A stretch of DNA of 62,273 nucleotides from Cytophagales bacterium (GCA_013298215.1 JAAFKE010000017.1:1-62273); one strand, 5' to 3'. Shown: positions 9,735-19,718, numbered from the stretch's first letter. A program made the numbers and translations. The notes: generated by a model not told the origin, from the letters alone.

Positions 9735-11374
9735 TTGGTTACGTAAAATTTTTGGGTGAGGCGGGCATTATCTCCCACAATATTCAAAAAATAAACGCCT
9801 GGTGGCAGGGTGGTCGTATCTATTTTTTTGGTCATTTTACCGTTGCCAGTCTGCATTTTTTCTTCGGCAATCAGCCGTCCGTTGGCATCTATTATCTGGC
9901 TCGCGGCCTCAATATTATCGAACGACAGGTACTCGAATTGGAGTTTATTTTCCACCGGATTGGGATAAATTTTCAAATCACTCAACTTAAAAAAGAAATC
10001 GCTGGGCGTGGTCCAATCGAAACGGCACAGGGCGGTTTCTCGTCCGCGGAGTGCTATTTTTTTCGACCAACCCTTGTACGTCACCAGCAGCGAGTCCAAC
10101 TGGTTTTCTTCGGCGTATGGATTATGGGCGGCAATCAGTATCTGGTTGCCCTTGGCCACGCCGCGCCAGATGGGGTTCCGCAGTTCGTAGTGGTCGCGGG
10201 CGGCCTGCGGAATAACCAGTTCGTGGGCTCCCTCAAACATATCTTTGTGCTGCGACAACCGGTAGAGGCCATTAACAAAATGTTCATAAACGGCGTAATT
10301 ATCATTTCGATCGGTGGGTTCGTCCCAGAGCCAAATGCCCTTTGCACCCGAAAAAAACGGAAAAATAGCCGATGCCTCGGCCATAAACGGCGCAATAAAC
10401 GGCGTAGTTGGATTAAACTCGTTGTGGTACTTCAACCAAATAAACGGAACAATGTCTTTATCGGACCACGCCTGATTGACCTCAATTGTGAACAATAAAT
10501 AGGAAAGATACTCTTTTCCGAGTGGCGAATTGTAATTGTAGAAATAGTAAGTCGAGGGAGTCAAAAAATCCATTTGGTCATAAAAAGGCCCGCCCATCTT
10601 GCCTGTTTGCAGGTCGCGGGTGAGGTACAATGGCACCTCGGGATTGGTTTTCCACTCCTGCCAAGTGTAGCGGGTCATGTCGAGCCAGTTCAGAAACGAC
10701 CCCCTGATGGGCACATCGCTGTAACTGCCAATGAGCGTCTGGGCGGACAAACCCTTGGCTCTCAGGTGTTTCACAGATTCTGCATAGAGCGATTGTATGG
10801 CTATCTTGTATTGTTTGAGAAACTCGGCATCGGGTAGGCTGCGGTATTGCTCCGGAACGCGCGAGTCGGTTTTGATTCGTAGTATCTCCAAATCAGTGTC
10901 CAACATTCGCTCAATATCAAAGCACAGAAGGTTAAACTTTGGCACACCGCTGTTGAACGAATCGGAGAAAGAGTTGGCGTAGGTTTGGCTCAGGTTGTCC
11001 CAATAACTGCGGTAAAAGGGCAGGTCGTTGCCCCACGGGCTTTCCAAGTTTCGGATCGACCACGGCTGCGGAACGCCGTAGTTGGGCGTGGCCAGGGCGT
11101 TGTAGAGCGTCGCGCGGTTGTTGAACGCCAGCGTGTTTCCCTCGTTGCCGCTCAAAAAAGCAATGTGACTAAAACCGTGGCTCAGGGGCTTAGACTGGGT
11201 GTCGCCAAGCCGCGCGCCGTTGTAAATAACCTTGAAAGGCAACGTAAAGGCAGGAAACTTGTCCCACTCGATGACATTGTTGCGGGTAACGGGGCGAAAC
11301 GCGCTTGTGGTACAGTTTTGCGAAACCACCACCGTTTGAAGCAGTACCAAAAGGCTTATTAAAAATATTTTCAT
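9731..11374 (-). CDS. Secreted glycosidase-like protein with type IX sorting domain
   Basis: 547 aa. An N-terminal signal peptide ([19 protein letters not shown]) is followed by about 430 residues resembling a TIM-barrel glycoside hydrolase: LLCFDIERM, a central [13 protein letters not shown] and GIWLWDEP give candidate acidic residues on strand ends. The last 80 residues ([17 protein letters not shown] to [20 protein letters not shown]) form a type A T9SS C-terminal sorting domain, which directs export across the outer membrane and surface attachment. I cannot assign a glycoside hydrolase family. It lies upstream of and overlapping the YyaL-like gene. Confidence 0.75.
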   Translation of the reverse strand: MKIFLISLLVLLQTVVVSQNCTTSAFRPVTRNNVIEWDKFPAFTLPFKVIYNGARLGDTQSKPLSHGFSHIAFLSGNEGNTLAFNNRATLYNALATPNYGVPQPWSIRNLESPWGNDLPFYRSYWDNLSQTYANSFSDSFNSGVPKFNLLCFDIERMLDTDLEILRIKTDSRVPEQYRSLPDAEFLKQYKIAIQSLYAESVKHLRAKGLSAQTLIGSYSDVPIRGSFLNWLDMTRYTWQEWKTNPEVPLYLTRDLQTGKMGGPFYDQMDFLTPSTYYFYNYNSPLGKEYLSYLLFTIEVNQAWSDKDIVPFIWLKYHNEFNPTTPFIAPFMAEASAIFPFFSGAKGIWLWDEPTDRNDNYAVYEHFVNGLYRLSQHKDMFEGAHELVIPQAARDHYELRNPIWRGVAKGNQILIAAHNPYAEENQLDSLLVTYKGWSKKIALRGRETALCRFDWTTPSDFFFKLSDLKIYPNPVENKLQFEYLSFDNIEAASQIIDANGRLIAEEKMQTGNGKMTKKIDTTTLPPGVYFLNIVGDNARLTQKFYVTK

Positions 11375-11507
11375 GGTATTAGGATATAGAACGGTTCATC
11401 TGCTTCGTTGAATAACGACTGAAAAACTTTGTAATTTTAACCCCAAAATGATCCGTTTAATAATTTTTTTTCGGATTTTTACGTAAAATAGACAATCCCC
11501 AAAAATC

Positions 11508-11954
11508 ATGACAGCTAAATTTAGTTCAATGTTGCTCATTTTGAGCGTACTCTTCTTCGTATCCTGCAAGAGAGAGACCCAGCTTTCGCCCGCATCTGCC
11601 GACGCACTCCTAAAATCTAACGCGTGGAAAGTAGACCGCGTTGTGGACATGAAAACGGGTCTGGCCATTCCACCCAGTATCCTACCCATCGAGGCCGCCG
11701 CGCTTTTTGCAGTCGATATTCAGTTCAAAGAAAACAACAAAACAGTGGCCATCGACCGCGTATCAAAGCAGCCCATCAACGGTGGTACCTGGTTTTTGCT
11801 CGATCAAAACCAAACCTTAGACATCGACGTGAGCCAGCTCAAAGGCAAGTTTCCGCTCAAAGAATTGAGCAGCTCAAAAATGATTTTAAACTACAAAATC
11901 AATGCCTTTGGTGGCAACTACGACGTGTTTTTGGAATTAGTGCCGTCGCTCTAA
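11508..11954 (+). CDS. Small lipoprotein, lipocalin-like, unknown function
   Basis: 148 aa. A lipoprotein signal peptide ends in VLFFVSC, with the lipidated Cys at position 20. The mature part (ALLKSNAWKVDRVVDMKTG, later IQFKENNKTVAIDR and GGTWFLLDQNQTLDID) has the rhythm of the small lipocalin-like lipoproteins common in Bacteroidota: a W near the start, then alternating strands. The partner or ligand is unknown. The stop overlaps the next start as TAATG, so it is translationally coupled to the alpha/beta hydrolase gene. Confidence 0.75.
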   Translation: MTAKFSSMLLILSVLFFVSCKRETQLSPASADALLKSNAWKVDRVVDMKTGLAIPPSILPIEAAALFAVDIQFKENNKTVAIDRVSKQPINGGTWFLLDQNQTLDIDVSQLKGKFPLKELSSSKMILNYKINAFGGNYDVFLELVPSL

Positions 11955-12811
11955 TGCAAGCATTACGATTCGAGACCGAGCCTGATTTTTTTATTGCCGC
12001 AGACGGCTGGGGAGACCCAGCCCACAAGCCCGTCGTTTTGCTCCACGGCGGGGGGCAAACTCGCCACTCCTGGGGCGACGCAGCCAAACTACTTGCCCAA
12101 AACGGCTACTACGCCGTTGCCTACGATGCACGCGGCCACGGCGACAGCAGCTGGTCGGCAGACGGCAACTACCAGATCGAACGATTGGTGAGCGACCTGA
12201 AAGCCATCATTGGCCAGTTCGAGACCGCGCCCGCACTGGTGGGTGCGTCGATGGGCGGACTGACGGCCCTCATTGCCGAGGGCGAAGCCTCCCAAACGCT
12301 GGCTTCGGCCATTGTGCTGGTAGACATTGCACCCAAAAACGCCCAAAAAGGCGTTGAACGCATCTTTGCCTTCATGAGCGCCAACCTACAAGAGGGCTTT
12401 GCGTCGCTCCAGGAAGCCGCTCAGGCCGTGGCCGACTACCTACCCCACCGCCCCAAAACAACCGACCACAGCCGCTTAGAAAAAAACCTCCGCCTCCGCA
12501 ACGGCCGTTGGTTTTGGCACTGGGATCCAGCGATGCTCAAAGGCTGGAAGCGCACCACGCCCGACCAGCAAACCCAGGACGAGTTTAGGCTCTTTGAGGC
12601 GGCAAAAAAAATAAAATGTCCCACCCTCATTGTGCGCGGCGGAATGTCGGACGTGGTAACAGAAAAAGTAATGGCCGAATTTTTGGATGCCGTGCCGCAC
12701 GTTCAGAGCGTGAGCGTGGCGGGTGCAGGCCACATGGTAGCGGGCGACTCTAACCACGCCTTCACCAACGCGGTGCTCGCCTTTTTGAAAGACCAGTACT
12801 CGGCCGAATAA
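11954..12811 (+). CDS. Alpha/beta hydrolase
   Basis: 285 aa, cytoplasmic. Oxyanion loop HGGG at 31-34, nucleophile Ser99 in GASMGG, acidic residue in RGGMSDVV and His in GAGHMVAGD near the C-terminus, so a complete catalytic triad. The core plus a helical cap resemble epoxide hydrolase or haloperoxidase-like members; the substrate is not deducible. ATG 11954 is chosen because the overlap TAATG with the lipoprotein stop and the first conserved strand both fit it; a longer open frame upstream is a shadow of the lipoprotein gene. A transporter gene follows after 21 bases. Confidence 0.88.
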   Translation: MQALRFETEPDFFIAADGWGDPAHKPVVLLHGGGQTRHSWGDAAKLLAQNGYYAVAYDARGHGDSSWSADGNYQIERLVSDLKAIIGQFETAPALVGASMGGLTALIAEGEASQTLASAIVLVDIAPKNAQKGVERIFAFMSANLQEGFASLQEAAQAVADYLPHRPKTTDHSRLEKNLRLRNGRWFWHWDPAMLKGWKRTTPDQQTQDEFRLFEAAKKIKCPTLIVRGGMSDVVTEKVMAEFLDAVPHVQSVSVAGAGHMVAGDSNHAFTNAVLAFLKDQYSAE

Positions 12812-12832
12812 CCCATAAACCTCAACCTCAAT

Positions 12833-14128
12833 ATGTTTGTTAAAAACAACCCCAGAATCATCAACGCTTGGTGTATGTACGATTGGGCCAACTCGGTACA
12901 CGCGCTGGTGATTGTGTCGGCTATTTTTCCGATTTATTTCAGCAATGTTACCAAAAACGAGGCCACCAACAACGCCGTCGAGTTTCTGGGGCTGACCGTA
13001 AACAGTTCAGCCCTGTTTTCGTTTGCCGTGTCAGCGGCGTTTTTATTGATCGCCTTTTTGAGTCCGCTCCTGGGGGCCATTGCCGATTATAGCGGCAACA
13101 AAAAAACGTTCATGAAATTTTTTGTTTACCTGGGTTCGGCCAGCTGCGTGAGTCTCTATTTTTTCGACCTCAACCACCTCACATTTGGGGTGTTTGCGTT
13201 TGGGGTGTCGCTGATCGGTTGGAGCGGAAGCATCGTTTTTTATAACGCCTACCTACCCGAAATAGCCACCGAAGACCGCTACGACGCGGTGTCGGCCAGG
13301 GGCTTTACGATGGGCTACATTGGGAGTGTTATCCTGCTGATTTTCAACCTAATGATGCTCACCCAACCCCAATGGTTTGGCGGTATAGATTCGGCTACGG
13401 CCTGCAAAACATCGTTTTTGCTGGTTGGCATCTGGTGGGTGGCCTTTGCCCAAATTTCGTTTAAGTACCTGCCCGACTCAAAACCAAAAGCGCACCAAAA
13501 AAACCAGAAAGGGTGGCTTCTAAACGGATTTCGCGAACTAAAAAAAGTGTTCGGACTGCTCCAAAACCTGACCATTGCCAAGCGCTTTTTGCTGGCTTTT
13601 TTCTTCTACAACATGGGCGCGCAAACGGTCATGTACTTGGGCAATATTTTTGGCAGCAACGAACTCAAACTCCCCGACCAAGCCCTCATCGTGACCATTT
13701 TGTTGTTGCAGATCGTGGCCATTTTTGGGGCATACATCTTCTCGGTGCTATCCAGCAAAATTGGCAACTCACGCGCCCTGATGGTGATCGTGGGCATTTG
13801 GGTGGGCGTGTGCGTGGCGGCCTATTTTGTTTATACCCAGAACGAATTCTACGTGTTGGCCGCTTTTATTGGCTTGGTTATGGGCGGCGTACAGTCGCTT
13901 TCGCGCTCTACTTACGCCAAACTCCTGCCCGAAAACACGCCCGACACCGCGTCGTTTTTTAGCTTTTATGACGTTTGCGACAAGATTTCGACCTTCATCG
14001 GCACCACCTTGTTTGGAATTGTAACGCAGTTTTCGGGTATGCGAAACAGTATTTTGGTGCTGATCGTTGTTTTTGTGGTGGGTTTGATTTTCTTGGTCAG
14101 AATCCCGTCCAAAACCACCTACCCATGA
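12833..14128 (+). CDS. MFS transporter, UMF1 / Atg22-like
   Basis: 431 aa with about twelve hydrophobic segments. The N-terminus NAWCMYDWANSVHALVI is the hallmark of the UMF1 family, related to yeast vacuolar effluxer Atg22. A GYIGSV segment, a long central cytoplasmic loop (KPKAHQKNQKGW) and GGVQSLSRSTYAKLLPE in the second half agree. Homologues are thought to export amino acids or other small metabolites from the cytoplasm. The gene ends in an ATGA overlap with the acetyltransferase gene; together with the upstream hydrolase it probably forms a four-gene operon. Confidence 0.9.
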   Translation: MFVKNNPRIINAWCMYDWANSVHALVIVSAIFPIYFSNVTKNEATNNAVEFLGLTVNSSALFSFAVSAAFLLIAFLSPLLGAIADYSGNKKTFMKFFVYLGSASCVSLYFFDLNHLTFGVFAFGVSLIGWSGSIVFYNAYLPEIATEDRYDAVSARGFTMGYIGSVILLIFNLMMLTQPQWFGGIDSATACKTSFLLVGIWWVAFAQISFKYLPDSKPKAHQKNQKGWLLNGFRELKKVFGLLQNLTIAKRFLLAFFFYNMGAQTVMYLGNIFGSNELKLPDQALIVTILLLQIVAIFGAYIFSVLSSKIGNSRALMVIVGIWVGVCVAAYFVYTQNEFYVLAAFIGLVMGGVQSLSRSTYAKLLPENTPDTASFFSFYDVCDKISTFIGTTLFGIVTQFSGMRNSILVLIVVFVVGLIFLVRIPSKTTYP

Positions 14129-14610
14129 CCTCTCATACCGAGTCCGAGCAGCGTCAAAAATGGCTCGTCAAAACTTTTAATGAACTAACTACGCCCGAGC
14201 TATACGCCATTTTGAGGCTGCGCCAGCAGGTTTTTGTGGCCGAACAAAATTGTCCTTTCGTAGATGCCGACAACAAAGACCAGGCCAGCTACCATTTGTG
14301 CTGCGTCGATGCCACGGGTACGCTCTTGGCCTACGCCCGCCTCTTGCCAGCGGGGGCGGCCTACGCCAACCATATTTCTATTGGGCGGGTGGTGTGCAGC
14401 CCGCAGGCGCGAAAAACAGGCTTGGGGCGCGTGCTGATGCAAAAATCAATCGAGACGATTTGGCAGTTGTACGGGTTTTCGCCCATCAAAATTCAGGCGC
14501 AAGCCTACCTGACCGTATTTTACGAGAGCCTTGGCTTTGTGGGTATTGGCCAAAATTACTTAGACGATGGCATCTGGCACGTAGATATGCTGCTGCACCC
14601 CGAAAAATAA
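14125..14610 (+). CDS. GNAT acetyltransferase, ElaA-like
   Basis: 161 aa. ElaA-type GNAT fold: LYAILRLRQQVFVAEQNCPFVDADNKDQ, GTLLAYARLLP, ISIGRVVCSPQARKTGLGRVLM (acetyl-CoA pyrophosphate loop, residues ~88-110) and FYESLGFVGIGQNYLDDGI. Transfers an acetyl group from acetyl-CoA to an unknown amine. ATG 14125 overlaps the stop of the transporter gene as ATGA; longer in-frame readings run inside that gene and lack family similarity. Confidence 0.9.
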   Translation: MTSHTESEQRQKWLVKTFNELTTPELYAILRLRQQVFVAEQNCPFVDADNKDQASYHLCCVDATGTLLAYARLLPAGAAYANHISIGRVVCSPQARKTGLGRVLMQKSIETIWQLYGFSPIKIQAQAYLTVFYESLGFVGIGQNYLDDGIWHVDMLLHPEK

Positions 14611-14657
14611 AAAAGCCAATAATACAAAAAAGCGTTTTTGTGCGTTATGCTCTGGCA

Positions 14658-15383
14658 ATGAACCTTCAAAAAAACACAGCCATGCACAGAGTCATTTTTT
14701 CGGTTACTATTTTTATACTGGCAGCAACGCTCACCCGCGCCCAAAAATTCACCCTCGGCATCAAGGGCGGTGTCAATACGTCTCAACTCACAATGGGCGA
14801 CTTTGTCGGCACCCGAATGTCGCCCAACGGCGGAAGCGTCCTCTTTGTGAACGGAAAAACAGTTCGAGACAATTTACAGGCCAGTTTGAACCAAAAAACG
14901 GGTCTCGTCGGCGGTATTTTTATGCGCTTCGGCAAGCATATTTTCGTCCAGCCCGAGTTTTTGGTATCTACCAAGGGCGGCTCATTTGATATTATCCGCA
15001 ACGACCGTCCCGACACACCAGTGGCCGAGACCATAGACGTGCGCTACACCAGTTTCGACGTACCGATTTTGTTTGGCCTCAAAGGCGGGCCATTTCGCAT
15101 CAACGCGGGGCCAGTGGCTTCGTTTATAGTGGGCAACAACGAAAAACTCAACGACGCCCTGCGGACTTACACCTCGGGGAGTTTTGAAAACGCCATCAAC
15201 AAAGCCACCTACGGCTACCAGTTGGGAGCTGGTTTGGATATTTTGGGGTTTAGTATTGATGTGCGCCGCGAGGGCACTTTCAACAATTTGAGCTCGGCGC
15301 AGATCGGGCCCGCCAACGCGCCCACCCAGTTTGGCCAAAAACTAAACTCTTGGCAGGTCACGTTGGGCTTGAAACTTATTTGA
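14658..15383 (+). CDS. Outer-membrane beta-barrel protein (porin-family), copy 1
   Basis: About 241 aa. The signal peptide ends at TRAQ, followed by KFTLGIKGGVNTSQLT, the opening strand of the small eight-stranded OMP_b-brl_2 type barrel. It aligns well along its length with the next gene, for example SFDVPILFGLKGGPFRINAGPVAS here and SFDVPVLVGIKLGPVRVNAG there. The role is unknown; such proteins are abundant surface barrels in this phylum. ATG 14682 is an alternative start that gives a more compact signal peptide. Confidence 0.8.
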   Translation: MNLQKNTAMHRVIFSVTIFILAATLTRAQKFTLGIKGGVNTSQLTMGDFVGTRMSPNGGSVLFVNGKTVRDNLQASLNQKTGLVGGIFMRFGKHIFVQPEFLVSTKGGSFDIIRNDRPDTPVAETIDVRYTSFDVPILFGLKGGPFRINAGPVASFIVGNNEKLNDALRTYTSGSFENAINKATYGYQLGAGLDILGFSIDVRREGTFNNLSSAQIGPANAPTQFGQKLNSWQVTLGLKLI

Positions 15384-15510
15384 CGGCTTGTAAGGAAATT
15401 ATGAATGATAAATGATGAATTTTAAAATTTCAACTTATTGATTTTCAGTAGTTTTAATTTAAAAACCATCATCTTGTTTTGATCGATTCTTTAATTAAGT
15501 TTTGGTATAA

Positions 15511-16206
15511 ATGAAAAAAATACTCTTCACTGTTGCGCTGCTTTGCGGACTTGCTACCCTCGGCAGCGCGCAGTTTTTTAAATCCTTGCAGAGCAAACGG
15601 TTTTTCTTCGGCGTGCGGGCGGGCGTAAATTTGTCGCAACTAAAAACCAACACTGTCAATTTTTCGTCGGGTCTGTCGGGCCTTGGCACTATCACTGGCA
15701 CGCTCATTAAGGCCAACGAAGCCAACTACACTGGCTGGACGGGTGGGGTTTGGATGCGGCTCGGACACCGATTTTATATTCAGCCCGAACTTCTGGTTTC
15801 GGCAAAGGGTGGCCAAATTAGTTTTGCGCAATATGGTTTTGTGGGAGCGCCAGTGAGGGTAGTTGAGGCATCCTATACCAGTTTCGACGTTCCCGTTTTG
15901 GTTGGCATCAAACTCGGGCCAGTCAGAGTAAACGCGGGGCCAGTGGCATCGTTGGCCATTTCAGAAAACGCCGCTTTTAAAGATGTCATCAATCAGTATT
16001 CTTCCCAAATTACCAGCGAGTTATTCAAACAAGCCACCTTTGGGTACCAAGCGGGCGTAGGCGTAGATCTGGGCTCGCTCAACTTAGACCTGCGCTACCA
16101 GAGCAGCTTTACCGACGTTTCTAACGCGGGCCCGCAGTCTATCAACAATCCCCTCAGATCGCGGGTATCGCTCTGGCAGCTTACGTTGGGGTACGTTCTA
16201 TTTTAA
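15511..16206 (+). CDS. Outer-membrane beta-barrel protein (porin-family), copy 2
   Basis: 231 aa. Signal peptide MKKILFTVALLCGLATLGSA, then FFGVRAGVNLSQL and alternating barrel strands, ending in an aromatic-rich strand. A paralogue of the preceding gene by tandem duplication followed by marked divergence. A 127-base gap separates them, so this copy may have its own promoter. Converges on the LytTR gene with only 13 bases between stops. Confidence 0.83.
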   Translation: MKKILFTVALLCGLATLGSAQFFKSLQSKRFFFGVRAGVNLSQLKTNTVNFSSGLSGLGTITGTLIKANEANYTGWTGGVWMRLGHRFYIQPELLVSAKGGQISFAQYGFVGAPVRVVEASYTSFDVPVLVGIKLGPVRVNAGPVASLAISENAAFKDVINQYSSQITSELFKQATFGYQAGVGVDLGSLNLDLRYQSSFTDVSNAGPQSINNPLRSRVSLWQLTLGYVLF

Positions 16207-16219
16207 AAAATGCCCGCTG

Positions 16220-16615
16220 CTATGCCAACGCCACCACGCGGTGCTGCGCAATCTGCTCAATAAGCTCCTTGTATCTGCGCCTCGAAACAGTTACCTCCTT
16301 GCCCCCAGTAAGCGTAAAAGTACGGCCGCACTGCCTGTCGAAATCTTGCAGGTAAGCCACATTGATGATATACGATTTGTGTATTCTGACAAAAACTTGG
16401 TTGTCTAAATGGTCGGCGTAGTGGCGTAGTGTTTTAGAGAGCAAGTACTGGCGGCCAGTACGCGTGAAGATGTAAGTATAATTGCCGTCTCCCTCCAAGC
16501 AAATAATGTCTTCGGTGGGAATCATAATCTGCCGCCCCAAGTAAGTAACCGAAATGAGTTGGAGCGGGGCTTTGGAGACTGCCGTAGCGAATGTAATGAG
16601 TTGTTGTTGTTTCAC
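16220..16615 (-). CDS. LytTR-domain DNA-binding protein
   Basis: 131 aa. After about 25 residues almost the whole protein is a LytTR DNA-binding domain: IMIPTEDIICLEGDGNYTYIFT, LLSKTLRHYADHL, FVRIHKSYIINVAYL and VTVSRRRYKELIEQI. There is no receiver domain, so it is a single-domain regulator, not a full response regulator. The start codon is GTG at 16615. No sensor gene is adjacent. Autoregulation or control of the neighbouring barrel genes is possible but not shown. Confidence 0.88.
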   Translation of the reverse strand: MKQQQLITFATAVSKAPLQLISVTYLGRQIMIPTEDIICLEGDGNYTYIFTRTGRQYLLSKTLRHYADHLDNQVFVRIHKSYIINVAYLQDFDRQCGRTFTLTGGKEVTVSRRRYKELIEQIAQHRVVALA

Positions 16616-16808
16616 TTTTTTGGACGTTTAGGATGTTGAAAACAAATAATTTGATTCATTTTGTTAAGTAAATCTACTCTTTTATCTCCCATTTAAAAAT
16701 ACACAAAAGCACCAACAATTTTACAACAACTTGATTATCAGTATATTAGCCTTACGAGTAGTCTGTAAAATGGGTAGTTATCCCTACCCTATCACGTATT
16801 TATACGTA

Positions 16809-16841
16809 TTGGTTTTTAAAGGTTTTTTTTGAGTATTTTTG
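16809..16841 (+). promoter_or_regulatory. Promoter of pheS
   Basis: TTGG at 16809-16812 and TATTTTTG at 16834-16841 are separated by 21 bases. The second matches the Bacteroidota -7 element TAnnTTTG and the first approximates the -33 element. The pheS ATG follows 19 bases downstream. Confidence 0.55.
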
Positions 16842-16860
16842 CAAAAAATAAGCACTCAAT

Positions 16861-17925
16861 ATGACCTTACCCGAACGCGCACGCACGCTCTGCCACGAAA
16901 TTGAAAATACCGAAGCCTCCACAAAAGACCAGCTGGAACAATTTCGATTGAAGTATTTGAGCAAAAAAGGAGCCGTTACCGCACTTTTCGACGAGCTAAA
17001 AGCTGTGCCCTCCGACGAACGACGGGCGGTAGGTCAGGAACTAAATGGCCTCAAAGAGTTGGCCCAAAATCGTTTCAAGGCCCTGAGCGACCAACTCGAA
17101 ACCCAAAGCGACCAAACCTCAGCGTTGGCATTAGACCTCACGCTGCCAGTGCCAGCTCACCAATTGGGCAGTGTGCATCCGCTCACGTTGGCGCGGGCCA
17201 AAATTACCGAGATTTTTGAGCGAATGGGCTTCAGCGTGGCCGACGGCCCCGAAATAGAAACGGACTGGTACAATTTTACGGCACTTAACTTTCCCGAAAA
17301 CCACCCTGCCCGCGAGATGCAGGACACCTTTTTTATCGAAAAAAGCCCCGAAGACTCCACCAAAGATGTCCTGTTGCGCACCCACACATCGGGCGTTCAG
17401 GTGCGGTTGATGATGAGCAGCAACGAACCCATTCGCGCCATTATGCCAGGACGTGTCTATCGAAACGAGGCTATTTCGGCGCGGGCGCACTGTTTTTTTC
17501 ACCAAGTAGAAGGTCTGTACGTCGATAAAAACGTGAGTTTCAAAAACTTAAAGGACACCCTCTATCATTTTGCCAAAGAAATGTTTGGCCCCGACACCAC
17601 CATCCGCCTGCGTCCGTCTTACTTTCCGTTTACTGAGCCCAGTGCCGAAATGGACATTTCGTGCGGCCTCAACAACCCCGACGGCTGCACACTCTGCGGC
17701 GGCAGCAAAAATATTTGTAAAGGCTCGGGGTGGGTCGAGATTATGGGTTGTGGAATGGTGGACCCAGAGGTGCTGAAAAACTGCGGCTTCGACCCCGAAG
17801 TCTATACTGGTTTTGCCTTCGGAATGGGCGTAGAACGGATTGCCCAACTCCGCTACGGCGTGCGCGACCTGCGGCTGTACTCAGAAAATGACGTGCGTTT
17901 TTTGCGCCAATTTGAAGGCATCTAA
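16861..17925 (+). CDS. pheS: Phenylalanine-tRNA ligase alpha subunit
   Basis: 354 aa, normal length. Charges tRNA-Phe together with PheT, whose gene is not in this window, as is common in this phylum. The N-terminal coiled-coil arm (about 1-85) precedes the class II catalytic core: GFSVADGPEIETDWYNFTALNFPENHPAREMQDTFF, RTHTSGVQ, GRVYRNEAISARAHCFFHQVEGLYV and the C-terminal FAFGMGVERIAQLRYGV. A Cys-rich segment CTLCGGSKNICKGSGW precedes the last motif, as seen in related sequences. Confidence 0.96.
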   Translation: MTLPERARTLCHEIENTEASTKDQLEQFRLKYLSKKGAVTALFDELKAVPSDERRAVGQELNGLKELAQNRFKALSDQLETQSDQTSALALDLTLPVPAHQLGSVHPLTLARAKITEIFERMGFSVADGPEIETDWYNFTALNFPENHPAREMQDTFFIEKSPEDSTKDVLLRTHTSGVQVRLMMSSNEPIRAIMPGRVYRNEAISARAHCFFHQVEGLYVDKNVSFKNLKDTLYHFAKEMFGPDTTIRLRPSYFPFTEPSAEMDISCGLNNPDGCTLCGGSKNICKGSGWVEIMGCGMVDPEVLKNCGFDPEVYTGFAFGMGVERIAQLRYGVRDLRLYSENDVRFLRQFEGI

Positions 17926-17943
17926 CCACCAACGAGGCTGGCC

Positions 17944-19677
17944 TTATTGTCTTTTATACACAAAAACATCGGGCGTTTGGTACTTGTCGAACACCTTCAC
18001 GGGCTTTAGTTCGGCAATGCCGCCCACGCTCACAAAGTAGTCGTAGCGGGGGTCGCGGTTGCGCATGGCCACGATGACCGAGTCGCGCTGCACGGCGTGG
18101 TTGGCCAGGTTTATGTCGTTGAGCATAAAATAGGCATCAAAAGCAGGTTTGCTTTTGTCATAAAACTTAAGCCTAAGCTGGTACTGAACCTCCGCCAAGT
18201 CTTCGTCCTCGAAAGCAAACGAGCGGGCAACCACGGGCAGCTTGTCGTACTCGACCATGTCGTTTTGCACGCCCGAAAGTATCTTTTTTATCTTTAAAAT
18301 TCTCCGCTGGGGGTCGTCATTTTGTTGCTGTTCGCGCAGTAGGCACTCCCTATTTTTGGGAATAAACTCCTCGAATTCGGGGTCAAACGCAATTTTAGCA
18401 TTTTTTTCGCGCGTGAGCACCCACGCCTGCGCATCGTGGAAGTTTGTGCGCACATGGGCTTTTTGTTGGAACAAAAGCAGTTCGTAAAGCCCCATGAGTA
18501 CTGGTAAACTCAACAAGAGTGTTTTCAAAAAATAACGCCTCGGCGGCTCCCTCAAAAGGTTCATCAAAAATACAATTCCGAAGCCCACAAAAGGCAAGCA
18601 CGTAATGCTGGTTGGCAAAAAATGGGTGCTATAAACCTGCGGAGAACGCAAGGCACTGAACCAAAACAAAGATGTGTTGGCCACCAGAAGCAGCCCCACA
18701 GTACTGAAAAGTTTCTGTTTGAAGACGTACAATAGCCCCAACCCAAACAAAAGGCTGAATAGTATATTGATGGGATTTGAAAGAAAATCGGCGATATAAA
18801 CTTCGTTGAAGAGCGTTTTGGGGGCTGCAACATTCATTTTATTGACGATTCCGCCAAAAAATGATTTTAGAATAACCATTAGATTGGTAATCAGGTACGG
18901 GATTGCCACCAAAACAGTGAGTAGAAAACAACCTACCCCCGACCAGAACAACTGGGCTTTTTTTTGTTTAAAAGCATACCACACCAAGCTACCAAACACA
19001 AACGGCACCATAAAAACCAACAACAGGCGCTCCGAAAGACACAGCCCAAAAAACACCATGACCAAATATAAATTGGGCTTGGGCAGGGTGGTGCTGAACA
19101 ACAAACGGATGACGATCTCAAAAAAGAGCAGCCCCGTGATGGCCTCGGGGCGAACGATGCCGACGTTGCCCCACAGCCAAAACGCCGAGCTGAAACAAAT
19201 CACCAAAACGCCCCTACCCCAGCCCGCCAGCAAGGGATGGTCGGTGAAGGCCAAAAAACGAATGATGCGGTAACTCAATAAAACTGCGATGGCCAATTGC
19301 AAACCACGCCCCAAAATAACGTATTCGGCGCGGTGGGTGAGGTAAAAATGGGCCACCCGATCAATGCAATCGAACAGCGACGAGATACCCGAAAACTGGC
19401 CGAGGTGCGTTAGGACTTCGTAGGCACATTGCAGCAAAAAAACAATAAAATATAGGTACGAACTCAGCAGCGCAGGCCACTCCAAGGCGCGCGGCGTGAT
19501 GCCGTAGAGCATGAAAACACCCGTTTCGGCAATAAAATTCTCGTCGGTGGTGTAGTAGCCCAGCGGCGGCGGACTGACGATTCCGAAGCAGAGGCAAAGC
19601 AAAGTAAAAAATAAAACAAGGCCAAAACCAACCCTAAAAACGCCCTTTGGTTGGCTAAACCAATCGTAAATATTCAT
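17944..19677 (-). CDS. Multi-pass membrane protein, probable glycosyltransferase
   Basis: 577 aa with about ten to twelve hydrophobic segments in the first 400 residues and a soluble C-terminal domain of about 170. After the first helix comes GYYTTDENFIAETGVFMLYG, an acidic loop resembling the catalytic loop of lipid-linked sugar (PMT/ArnT-like, GT-C) transferases. No closer family can be named. Its position beside a polysaccharide locus supports a role in glycan or lipid glycosylation. It converges on pheS and diverges from the SGNH hydrolase gene. Confidence 0.65.
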   Translation of the reverse strand: MNIYDWFSQPKGVFRVGFGLVLFFTLLCLCFGIVSPPPLGYYTTDENFIAETGVFMLYGITPRALEWPALLSSYLYFIVFLLQCAYEVLTHLGQFSGISSLFDCIDRVAHFYLTHRAEYVILGRGLQLAIAVLLSYRIIRFLAFTDHPLLAGWGRGVLVICFSSAFWLWGNVGIVRPEAITGLLFFEIVIRLLFSTTLPKPNLYLVMVFFGLCLSERLLLVFMVPFVFGSLVWYAFKQKKAQLFWSGVGCFLLTVLVAIPYLITNLMVILKSFFGGIVNKMNVAAPKTLFNEVYIADFLSNPINILFSLLFGLGLLYVFKQKLFSTVGLLLVANTSLFWFSALRSPQVYSTHFLPTSITCLPFVGFGIVFLMNLLREPPRRYFLKTLLLSLPVLMGLYELLLFQQKAHVRTNFHDAQAWVLTREKNAKIAFDPEFEEFIPKNRECLLREQQQNDDPQRRILKIKKILSGVQNDMVEYDKLPVVARSFAFEDEDLAEVQYQLRLKFYDKSKPAFDAYFMLNDINLANHAVQRDSVIVAMRNRDPRYDYFVSVGGIAELKPVKVFDKYQTPDVFVYKRQ

Positions 19678-19718
19678 AAATTATGTTTTTTGAACACGCG
19701 AATCAAGTCAAGTAATTG

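Noticed and set aside
14250-14657. Long frame upstream of the first barrel protein
   Set aside because: It is antiparallel to nothing but overlaps the GNAT gene in another frame; signal peptide begins only at 14658/14682.
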